From contig DATIJV010000013.1 in the NCBI GenBank assembly GCA_035478255.1, forward strand, positions 1 to 17,257: a stretch of DNA of 17,257 bases. The letters are read 5' to 3'. The notes under the pieces are model-generated. The model was not told the DNA's origin. It saw only the letters and a program-made list of their open reading frames with translations, and ran no database searches. Shown in pieces: positions 5,815 through 16,600 of the stretch; position 1 is the stretch's first letter; each line of letters begins with the position of its first letter. The stretch comes from DATIJJ01 sp035478255. Its GTDB lineage: Bacteria; Pseudomonadota; Gammaproteobacteria; DSM-16500. Both the position numbers and the translations under genes were made by a program.

Positions 5815-7521
5815 ATGTTCAAAAGTTTAAGAAAATTGATTTTATTTTTTCTTATTTCGCTAGGGTTCAACCTGAAAGCGTATGGTATAGACATTCCTTT
5901 TCAGATACCCAACGTTTCAGACCCTGGACAAATTCAAAAAAATATTCAAATGGAAACACTTCCTCAAAAGTCAGCGGCACTTCCAAGCGTCTCAAATAAA
6001 GTTCAACCCCATGCTCCTATTCCGGGCGGAGAAGCAGTTTATTTCCAGTTAAATAAGATAATCATATCCGGCAACACGGTTTTTACCAATGCAGAACTCC
6101 AGTCGATTTTTTCTTCTTCCATCGGCAAGAAAATTTCTGTTGCTGATCTGCAATCCTTAGTACAACAAATTACAGTACGATATAGAGAAAAAGGATATAT
6201 TCTGTCGCGTGCCATCTTACCGCCGCAAGAAATAAAGAATGGTATTGTCCGAGTTGACGTGATTGAAGGATTTATTAGCTCTGTCACTGTCACAGGAAAA
6301 CCCGGAGGTGCTAAAAAATTACTTGAACAATATGGACAGCATATTGTGCAATCCAGACCATTAAATATTTCTGTCATGCAACGGGAAATTTTATTGGCAA
6401 ATGATTTGCCTGGCATGACCGTAAAAGCAATCATTTTGCCCTCCAAAACAATTCCTGATGCAGCAGATTTAATGTTAGTCGCTGAACAGCAATTGATATC
6501 AGGATCTCTTGATTATAATAATTACGGTACGCGTTTTATTGGCCCTATTCAATCGTCTCTTGCTGTATCCGCTAATTCTATTTTTGTCGGCGGTGATGCA
6601 ACTGGCGGAAATTTCACTGTGACTTCGAAAGAAAGTGAAATGCAATATTATAATTTGTATCACACGGAACCGATAAATAGTAAAGGATTAAACTTTATGA
6701 TAGGTTCCAGTTATATAGCAACTCAGCCGCAATTTTTGTTAGAGCCTGTTGAAATTGTCGGCATGAGCGCTTCATTTTACGGTAATTTAAACTATTCCAT
6801 GATTCGTTCGCGCGAAAAAAATCTTTCTCTGCATCTTGCAGCTAATTATCAAAATGTGACGTCAACTATCCTGGCTTTTCCTCTTTACCAAGACCGCATC
6901 CGCTCTCTCGCACTGGGCGCTGATTTTGATGCAGCCGATAGATGGAATGGCTCAAATAATTTAGGGATTGATTTGATTCAAGGCTTACCGATCATGGGTG
7001 CGCACATGCATGCGGAACAATCGCGGCCCGAAGGTCGTGCAAGATATACACGCTTGACTGCTTACTTTGCTCGTCTTCAACCTGTTTACAAATCATTTTC
7101 AATTTATACTGCGTTTTCTGGACAATATTCATGTCAGCCATTACTTGCAACGGAGCAATTCAGCTTGGGCGGCCCTGTTTTTGGACGAGGTTACGGGCCT
7201 TCTGAAATTGTGGGTGATGAAGGATTAGCGGGAAAAATTGAATTACGCTTAGACATGCAGCCTGAAAAACATTTCTTGCAGACCGTTGAATATTACGTTT
7301 TTTATGATGCAGGAGTGATCTGGAACCGCGACACTTTAAATACACCTCCCAGACAGGACTTAACTGCAACAGGAGCAGGTTTACGGCTTATGTTTACTCC
7401 AGAACTCTATGGCAACTTGTATCTTGCCAAACCATTAAGTCGTAAATCAACAACATTGACCCCGCTCAATCAAAATCCCCAGCAAGCCAGAGGATTTTTT
7501 CAATTAGTTGCAACACTTTGA
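5815..7521 (+). CDS. Two-partner secretion outer-membrane translocator TpsB (ShlB/FhaC/HMW1B family)
   Basis: It exports the large protein encoded next across the outer membrane (type Vb secretion, Omp85 superfamily). The 568-residue protein has a signal peptide (about 1-24) and a linker rich in P, S and Q. A first POTRA domain (about 77-152, with IIISGNTVF and YREKGYILSRAILPPQ) and a second (about 153-226) follow. These bind the TPS domain of the partner in the periplasm. Residues from about 227 form the beta-barrel. The family's conserved loop-6 motif appears as FGRGYGPSEIVGDEG (456-470), with R458-G459-Y460 the key residues. The C-terminus ends in leucine, not the usual aromatic. ATG 5815 has GAGA at 5804-5807 as a plausible ribosome site. 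It is co-directional with tpsA, 171 bp upstream of it. Confidence 0.95.
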   Translation: MFKSLRKLILFFLISLGFNLKAYGIDIPFQIPNVSDPGQIQKNIQMETLPQKSAALPSVSNKVQPHAPIPGGEAVYFQLNKIIISGNTVFTNAELQSIFSSSIGKKISVADLQSLVQQITVRYREKGYILSRAILPPQEIKNGIVRVDVIEGFISSVTVTGKPGGAKKLLEQYGQHIVQSRPLNISVMQREILLANDLPGMTVKAIILPSKTIPDAADLMLVAEQQLISGSLDYNNYGTRFIGPIQSSLAVSANSIFVGGDATGGNFTVTSKESEMQYYNLYHTEPINSKGLNFMIGSSYIATQPQFLLEPVEIVGMSASFYGNLNYSMIRSREKNLSLHLAANYQNVTSTILAFPLYQDRIRSLALGADFDAADRWNGSNNLGIDLIQGLPIMGAHMHAEQSRPEGRARYTRLTAYFARLQPVYKSFSIYTAFSGQYSCQPLLATEQFSLGGPVFGRGYGPSEIVGDEGLAGKIELRLDMQPEKHFLQTVEYYVFYDAGVIWNRDTLNTPPRQDLTATGAGLRLMFTPELYGNLYLAKPLSRKSTTLTPLNQNPQQARGFFQLVATL

Positions 7522-7692
7522 ATATATTAAACAAAATACTTTTTTAAACAGTGGATTTTCCTTGATTATCTCCTATACTTTTAAAGTAATCCTAAGCTTT
7601 TTGGGATTAATCATTTCCTCCTAATCTCTTGATAATTACAAAAAAAATTCACACGATTGAGGGAAAGGCGGCGAGGAACACCATAAAATCCA
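7522..7692 (+). other. Gap between tpsB and tpsA with one small hairpin
   Basis: This 171-bp AT-rich gap encodes nothing convincing. A 9-bp stem with one G-U pair (7587-7595 with 7601-7609, 5-nt loop) could reduce read-through from tpsB, but no clear U-run follows it, so I do not call a terminator. I see no convincing promoter either. The only good ribosome-site word (GAGGA, 7673-7677) is 15 nt before ATG 7693, too far for normal use. Confidence 0.4.
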
Positions 7693-10600
7693 ATGAAAAA
7701 TAATAATGGTATTAACCATAATGAGGAAAGAGACACACAGCCGGGAAGACACGTGCGAGGAACTATAAAACATTCAGTTGTTTTGGCCTTAAGTGTTGTA
7801 TTGTCGCTATTTTTTACCACGGAAACTTATGCAAATCCGCAAGGCGGGCAAGTAACGGCAGGGAGCGCCGCCATTTCTTCTCCTAATGCTAATACCGTCC
7901 AAATTAATCAATCCACTCCTAAAGCCGTTATAGATTGGAGAAGCTATAACATTGCAGAACATGAAAAAACCCAATACGTCCAACCTTCTTCACAATCTAT
8001 TACTTTAAATCGCATTGATCCTCATATGGGAGCATCCATTATTCGCGGAGCAATTACAGCAAATGGAAAAATTATTTTGATTAATCCCGCAGGAATGTTA
8101 TTTACTTCGACTGCAGTCATTGATGTGTCTGGTTTGCTCGCAACCACAGCCAATATCACTAACGATGATTTTATGGCAGGCCGATATCACTTTGTCCAGT
8201 CACCCGAATGGAATGGAGCGATCATTAATGAGGGAAAAATTACTATTCGAAATGAAGGCATCGCAGCATTAGTGGCGCCTGGTGTAGAAAACAATGGCGT
8301 CATTGTTGCAAAAATGGGAAAAGTTATTCTCGCTTCGGGAACAGAATACACTATCGATTTTTATGGCGATGAAATGATTCAATTTGGTGTAAATTCTGAG
8401 GTCAAAAAACCTGCTGTTGCGCCGGATGGAAGGACGCTGCATTCTGCAGTCAGTAACAATGGAACAATTATTGCAAATGGCGGTAAGGTTTTACTAGCCG
8501 CTAAAACCGCGGGCCATATTTTAGATAATTCTATTAACATGTCTGGCCGCATCGAAGCCAACACAATAGCGCAGCGAGGCGGTTCAATTGTTTTAATGGG
8601 TGGTGGAAATGGTACTGTCAAAGTCTCTGGCAAAATGATTGCGAGTGGAAAACATAGAGGACAACGCGGTGGAACAGTCAAAGTATTAGGTGATCAAATT
8701 CAACTTGCCGATAATGCATCGATTGATGTTTCGGGTCATAGCGGCGGTGGAACCATTTTAGTGGGTGGAAATTATCAAGGCAAAGGCCCTGAACAAAATG
8801 CAACTCACACTTTAGTCGCACAAGGAGTCAATCTTAACGCTTCAGCCTTACACACAGGTAACGGCGGAAAAGTTATTGTCTGGGCAGATGATACAACGGA
8901 TTATGCGGGAAATATTATCGCAAGAGGCGGGATGAATGGCGGTGATGGAGGCCTGGCTGAAGTTTCTGGACATCAATTATTAAGTTTCCATGGCAAAGTC
9001 GATTTACGAGCTCCTCGGGGAATGACCGGTACGTTATTATTAGATCCAAGAGATTTAACCATACAATCTTCCGGCAGCACGACTGCTACGTTTACCTCAT
9101 CTCCCAGTACATACACCAGTGATGTCGATAGTTCGATATTGACAGTGAATGATTTGCAAACTGCATTAGGCACGGCCAGTGTAATCGTGCAAACCGGCGC
9201 AAGTGGTACACAAGCGGGCAATATTACCGTTGCTAATGCAATAGCATGGGCCAACACGAATACGCTTACGTTGAGTGCATCAAATAATATCGCCATTAAT
9301 GCCGGTATCTCAGATTCAGCAGCCGGCACTTTAGTATTAAACGCACCAGGAGCTATCACCCAAAGTGCATCTGGAATTATCAGTGGTTCACTCGCTGTGA
9401 CTAAACAAGGTACGGGCACTGCGACTTTTAATCAAACCAATACTTATACGGGTATTACAACCGTGAGCGGCGGTACATTATCCATATCAACTTTAGCTAA
9501 CCAGGGATCCAATAGCAATGTTGGAACCAACGCGGTTTTAATTAATGGCGGAACATTATCTTATACAGGTAATACAGCCAGTGTCAGTCGACAAATTGCG
9601 GTGGGTTCTTCTGGTGGAACCTTGCAAGCGACAACTTCTGGACAAACATTAACACTTAGCGGAACCATCAATCCGGCAGGTGCAGGAGGTGGAGCAAATC
9701 CTCTGACAATTGATGTGAATGCAGGCAATATCACCTTAAATCCAGCTTCTGTTACAACAGCTTTAAGTGATCTTACGGTAAGCGGCAGCGGGACCGGTAC
9801 ATTGTTGTTATCGAAAACAGGTATTTATACAGGATCAACAACGATAAATTCTGGAAAGCTAAAGGGTGGTATTGCCGGTGCATTACCCAGCTCAACCGAT
9901 TTAATATTCAATGGTTCATCTTCCGCAACCTATGATCTCAATAATTTCGCTCAAACGGTGGATGTATTATCTGGAACGAATACGAATGCGATCGTCACAA
10001 ATAGCGGTGGCGGCGGTGGACAAGTGCTTACGCTAGCCAACTCAACGAATGGTTATGCGCAATCTTATGCGGGTACATTAACAGGTAATTTGGGATTTAC
10101 ACTCAATTTGACAGGCACAGGATCGCCAACCCAAACGTTTACTAATGCCGGAAGTTCGTATACAAACGCAAACATCCTCACCGCTGGAACGCTGAGTGTT
10201 AGTAAATTGGCTAATGCTTCAAGCAATAGTTCTATCGGTACTGGTGCAACAACGCCTGCCATTTCGATAGCTGCAGCAGGTATTTTACAATATACAGGAA
10301 CGGGTGATTCAACTACTCGTGCTATTACTCTGACGGGGAGCGGGGCGACGCTTGATGCTTCAGGATCGGGCGGGGTTACTTTTGGCGGTAATGTCACAGG
10401 AAACACTTTTGGATTAAATTTAACAGGTACGGGTTCTGGAACAATCTCAAGTGTGATTGGAACGACAACAGGTACGCTGACTAAAGCAGGAACAGGAACA
10501 TGGACTCTCTCAGGAGTAGCAAATACCTATAGCGGCGCAACTACGATAAACAACGGAATATTAAGTGTTGTCAAACTGGCAAATGCGGGAACCAATAGTT

Positions 10601-13600
10601 CGATCGGTACAGGTAATACGACGCCAGCTATCTCAATCGGTGCCACGGGTACCTTACAATATACAGGAGCAGGTGATACCACCGCGCGTGCGATCACACT
10701 CACTGGAAGTGGAGGAACGTTAGATGCATCAGGATCAGGGGGCGTGACATTTGGCGGTGCTGTATCGGGAAATACCTTTAACTTGAATTTGACAGGCACA
10801 GGTTCAGGAACACTCAATGGAATAATTGGTACAACAACGGGCGCTCTCAGTAAATCAGGTACAGGCACATGGACTCTCGGTGGAGTGAATACGTATACCG
10901 GCGCAACGACAGTGACCAGTGGTACATTAGCCTCATCTGTTACAGGTGGATTAGGGCCTTTGGCAGGTGGAAATATTCTTTTGACGCCTGCAGCCAGCAC
11001 GACTGCAACCCTTGATTTAACCACAATCGGTAGTCTGGTCAATACCAATGGCAATATCCAATTAGATAGTTCTGCTTCTAGCAGTACTGCACAAATCAAT
11101 TTCTCCACTGCATTCAATCTTGCCAAAGCTATTGCTTTAACTGGAACCAATAATATATTTTCAGTGGCCGCTAATACCACCACATTAGCAGGGGCAATCA
11201 CAGGAGGCGGTGGATTGACAAAATCCGGTGCTGGAACATTAGCATTGGGCGGCACCAGTAATGCGAATACTTATTCGGGCGCAACGAATATTACAGCGGG
11301 CACTTTGCAACAAGCAACCAATGCCAATAATTTTTCTGCCAATAGCCAGGTTAATTTATCCAATGTATCGGGTGCCATACTGAATTTAAATAGCCTCGCA
11401 GGTTCAATAGGTTCTTTAACAGGCGGTGGAGGAACGGGTGGAAATGTTGCATTAACATCAGCTGTTTTAACGATTGGAAATGATAATACTTCACCCGCCG
11501 CTTATGCTGGAGTCATCAGTAGTACGACATCGGCTGGTGGTATTACCAAAACAGGCAGTGGCACGTTGACGTTAAGTGGTTCTAATACTTATACAGGGCC
11601 CACCCTAGTGAATAATGGAACATTAAGTATTGCAAGTACCGGTGGATTGGGCGGAACAGGAAGTGGAGGAAGTGCTGCAACGGTTAGCTCAGGTGCCGTT
11701 TTAGATTTAAACTTTAATAGTGGTACGTTGGCTGATACTAATACAATTACATTAAATGGAACAGGCATTAGCAGTGGTGGTGCATTAACCTTCTCAGGAA
11801 ACAGTATTACGGTAAATAATCCGATAACCTTGGGTGGAACTTCGAGTACGATTTCAATCAAAGGCAATGGCGGCGGCACCCAAACCATTGGGGGAGGAAC
11901 AGGAATTACAGGAGGATCAGGCGACAATCTGATTATCCAGTTGGCCAATGCAGGTGTGTCATTGCCTGCTATTTCTTTAAGTAACTCATTATCTGTAACT
12001 GCCGGTGGTTTAATTACTTTGAACGCAGGAACACTACTGACCGGTGGCTCAAGCAGCATGACACTGTCAGGTGTCGGTATTACAAATTTGGGTGCTGCAA
12101 CAGCGCCTGGCGGTATGACCATTAATGCAGGCACAGGCACATTAACCAATACGGCAGGTACATTATCAAACGGTGGTGGAGCGGCAACTACAGCTATTAA
12201 TTTGACTGCGGGTAGTATGGTTCTCGGGGGTACTATCACAGCCGGCGCTGCAGCTGTGAATTTGACCAGCAGTTCACCAGGTCAACCCATCACAATCGGT
12301 ACTGGGTCAACGGGTCTGGGATTATCCAATGCTGAATTGGATAGCATTAGCACCACCGGTACATTGACGATTGGTGATGCAACGCATACGGGTACGTTAA
12401 GCACAGATGGCGTAGTCAGTAGTATCACCAATCCTTCAGGCGCTTGGGTCTTTCAAACCAGTGGTGGTGCTATCACGTTAAATAATGCTGTCACGACACC
12501 GAATAACTTAACCTTGAGTAGTGTCGGTGGTGGTGTTGGCACAGGGGCAATCACAGGATCGGGTGCTTTGACAATCGGCACGGGTGGTGTGAATAATTTA
12601 ACAGTGAATGCGGGTGCCGGAATTAACTTAAGTAACACGAGTAATTTAGCGAACATCGTTACCTTAACGAATAGTACATCTGGCAATATTAGCTTTGACG
12701 ATAATCGCCAGATGACATTAACCGCGAGCAATTCCGCTGCCGGTGGAACGTTATCTATTATTAACACGGGTAAGATACTCACGGGTGGTGCGATTACAAC
12801 AACAGGCCCGGGTGCCGCCAATATTACATTCCAATCGCCCTCATCGTTGACGATCAGTAATGCAATCACTGCCGGTGGATCAGGTGTTGTGTCTTTAACG
12901 GGTAGTGGTATCACGAGTACTAGCACCGTCACAGGACCTGGCGGCGTGACGGCGAATGCAGGAACGGGTACATTAGATAACAGTGCCGGTGTCTTCACCA
13001 ATTCATCGGGCAGCACAGCCATTAATTTAACGGCTGACACAATGACTTTAGCGGGTGGAACGATCACAGGCGGTTCAGGTGCTGTCAATCTGACAACTGC
13101 TACAGCAAATCGCACTATTACAATCGCCGGCCCTGGTGGAGGTCTTGTATTAATGAATACGGCACTGAATACAATTACCACGACAGGCATCTTGACCATC
13201 GGTGATACAGCTCATACCGGCACATTCAGCACAAATGGTACAGTCAGTGGTGTAACGAATCCATCAGGCGCATGGATATTCCAAACCAGAGGTGCTGCAA
13301 TCACTTTGAATAGTGCAGTCACCACACCGAATGATTTAACATTAAGTAGTGTTGGTGGTGGCGTTGGCACAGGTTCAATCACTGGCACAGGCGCTTTGAC
13401 AATTGGAAGTGGCGGCGCAAATAGCTTAACTGTCAATGCGGGAGCGGGAATTAATTTAAGCAATGCAAGTAATCTAGCCAATGCTGTTACCTTGACAAAT
13501 AGCACATCGGGCAATATCAGCTTTAACAATAATCGTAATATGACATTGACAGCAAGCAATTCTGTTTCAGGTTCAGGCGGAACTTTATCTGTCATCAATA

Positions 13601-16600
13601 ACACAGGCACGTTAGCAACGTCTGGTGCAATTACCACAGCAGGATCCGGGGCCCCCAATATTACATTACAAACTCCAGGATTGTTGACGATCAATAATGC
13701 GATCACTGCCAATGGATCTGGTTTAGTTTCCTTAACCGGTGGCGGTATCACAAATCTTAATACGGTCACAGGACCTGGCGGCATTACGGCGAATGCAGGA
13801 ACGGGTACGCTAAATAATGCTTCTGGCATATTAACCAATTCATCTGGCAGCACAGCCATTAATTTAACGGCTGATACAATGACTTTAGCGAGCGGCACGA
13901 TCACAGGCGGATCAGGTGCTGTGAATATCACATCCAGCACGCTCAATCGTGCTATTACAATCGGTTCAGGTGCAAGTGGTCTAGGGTTATCAAATACAGC
14001 GCTGAATACCATTACGACTTCAGGTATTTTAACAATCGGTGATGCAGCTCATACCGGTACATTCAGCACAGATGGTGCAGTCAGTGGTGTCACCAATCCT
14101 TCAGGCGCTTGGATATTCCGAACAAATGGTGGCGCAATCACGTTGAATAATGCAGTGACCACACCGAATAATTTAACATTAAATAGTGGTACAGCTGCAA
14201 TCAATGGAAGCGGCGCTTTAACGATTGGCACGGCTGGCGCGAATAGTTTAACGGTGAATGCCGGTGCAGGAATTAACTTAAGCAGCACGAGTAATTTAGC
14301 GAATGCTGTTACCTTAACGAATAGTACATCGGGCAATATCAGCTTTAACAATAATCGTAATATGACATTGACGGCGAGCAATTCCGTTGCGGGTGGAACA
14401 TTATCGGTTATCAATAACACAGGTACGTTAGCAACGAGTGGTGCAATTAGCACAACCGGATCAGGTGCTGCCAATATTACATTACAAACGCCCGGATTGT
14501 TGACTATCAACAATGCAATCACAGCCGGTGGATCAGGTTCAGTATCTTTAACGGGTGGTGGTATCACGAATGCTAATACCGTCACGGGACCCGGCGGCAT
14601 TACGGCGAATGCAGGGACAGGTACATTGGATAACAGTGCAGGTAGCTTCACCAATTCATCTGGCAGCACAGCCATTAATTTAACAGCTGACACAATGACT
14701 TTAGCCAGTGGCACGATCACAGGCGGATCCGGTGCTGTGAATCTCACTTCCAGCACGCTCAATCGTGCTATTACAATCGGTTCAGGTGCAAGTGGTCTAG
14801 GGTTATCAAATACAGCGCTGAATACCATTACGACTTCAGGTATTTTGACAATCGGTAATGCAGCTCATACCGGTACATTCAGCACAGATGGTGCAGTCAG
14901 TGGTATCACCAATCCTTCAGGCGCTTGGGTATTCCAAACCAGTGGTGGTGCTATCACGTTAAATAACGCTGTCACAACACCGAATAATTTAACCTTAAGT
15001 AGTGTCGGTGGCGGTGTTGGAACGGGTGCAATCAATGGTACAGGTGCATTAACAATTGGAAGTGCTGGCGCGAATAATTTAACGGTTAATGCAGGTGCCG
15101 GTATCAATCTAAGTAACTCAAGTAATTTAGCCAATGCTGTTACCTTGACAAATAGCACATCGGGCAATATCAGTTTTAACAATAATCGTAATATGACATT
15201 GGCTGCGAACAATTCTGTTGCGGGTGGAACCTTGTCTGTCATCAATAACACAGGCACATTAGCAACGAGCGGAAATATTACGGTAGGATCTGGTGCTTCC
15301 AGTATTACATTACAAACACCCGGCCAATTGACAATCAATAATACAGTGACTTCGGGAAATGGTATCGTGCTTGCTGGAGGTTCTTTCGTGAATAACGTAG
15401 GAGCTTCTGCATTAAATCCGGGAACAGGATCTTATCTGGTTTGGTCAGGTAATCCTGCAAATGATACACGCGGCGGTTTAGCTTATAATTTCAAACAATA
15501 CAATGCGACTTATAATTCATCTACCGTGCTTGGGACTGGAAATGGGTTCCTTTATACGATAGCACCTACGGTAACACCTGTACTCACGGGTACTGTTTCA
15601 AAGAGTTATAATGCAAATACTGTAGCTACTTTAGCTGCTGGAAATTACACGAACTCAGGCGCGATCGATAATGACACCATTACATTCAATAATCCCACCA
15701 GCGGTACTTATGCAACAGCAAATGTAGGAACTAATATTAATGTTGCTGTCTCAGGCATTTCACTTGTTGGTGCGACAGATGGAAGCGCAACCGTTTATGG
15801 TTATCAATTAGCTGCGAGCACTGCTAATGCTAATATTGGTACGATTACAGCCGCACCCATCACAGTGAGTTCGAATGCAGGTCAAACAAAAATATATGGT
15901 AATGACGACCCCGCTTCTGCTGCATCGGCTTATAGTCTTACTTCCGGTACGTTATTTGGAGGCAATACATTAACGGGTTCAATAGGTCGTGTTGCGGGCG
16001 AAACAGTGGGTTCGTATAATTTTACACAAAATACAGTCACTGTATCTGATGGTAATAGCGGAAATAATTATGCTGTTACTTTTAACGGCTCAAGTAATCC
16101 ATTCCAAATTACAGCTAAGGCACTTTCAGCATCTATTGCAAATCAAACTAAAGTGTATGGTGCAAATGATCCGACTCTTTCAGGCATCAGTGTAAATCTT
16201 ACTGGAATTGTTAATCGTAGTGTCACGGACATTAATGGTAATGTGACAGCTATTAATAATACGGGCCAAGTTGCTGCAACAATTGCTTCTTTAACACGTA
16301 CTGCAGGTGAAACCGTTGCGAGCAGTCCTTACAATATTACTGCAGTAACATTTAATGCTTTAAGCGGTAGTGCTGCAGGAAATTACAGTTTAGCGAATTC
16401 ATTGAGCAGTACACCAACGTTAAGTGTGACTGCTGCACCTTTAAGCGCTTCTATCGCAAATCAAACCAAAGTGTATGGAGCGAATGATCCTTTACTTTCC
16501 GGTATTGGTGTAACATTAGGCGGCGTTATTAATCGCACCGTTTCAACATGGAATGGAAATGTTTCTGTCAATGATACCGGTAATGTTGCAACCAGTCTTG

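Noticed and set aside
6039..6446. 135-codon minus-strand frame
   Set aside because: It is antisense to the POTRA region of tpsB; no domain or ribosome site supports it.
7587..7609. Rho-independent terminator after tpsB
   Set aside because: A 9-bp AT-rich stem is present, but no run of T follows, so it is recorded only as a hairpin in the gap.
7522..7760. Cyclic-di-GMP riboswitch in front of the adhesin gene
   Set aside because: I looked for the conserved GEMM core words and did not find them.
8379..15338. Series of long minus-strand open frames (for example 10527-11255, 11589-12239, 12453-13199, 13212-14012, 14049-14828, 14865-15338) with P/V/A-rich translations
   Set aside because: They lie opposite the continuous plus-strand tpsA frame and have low-complexity composition. 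The later ones recur at homologous places in each repeat. They are explained by the repeated T/G/N-rich codons read backwards, and none has a recognisable domain.
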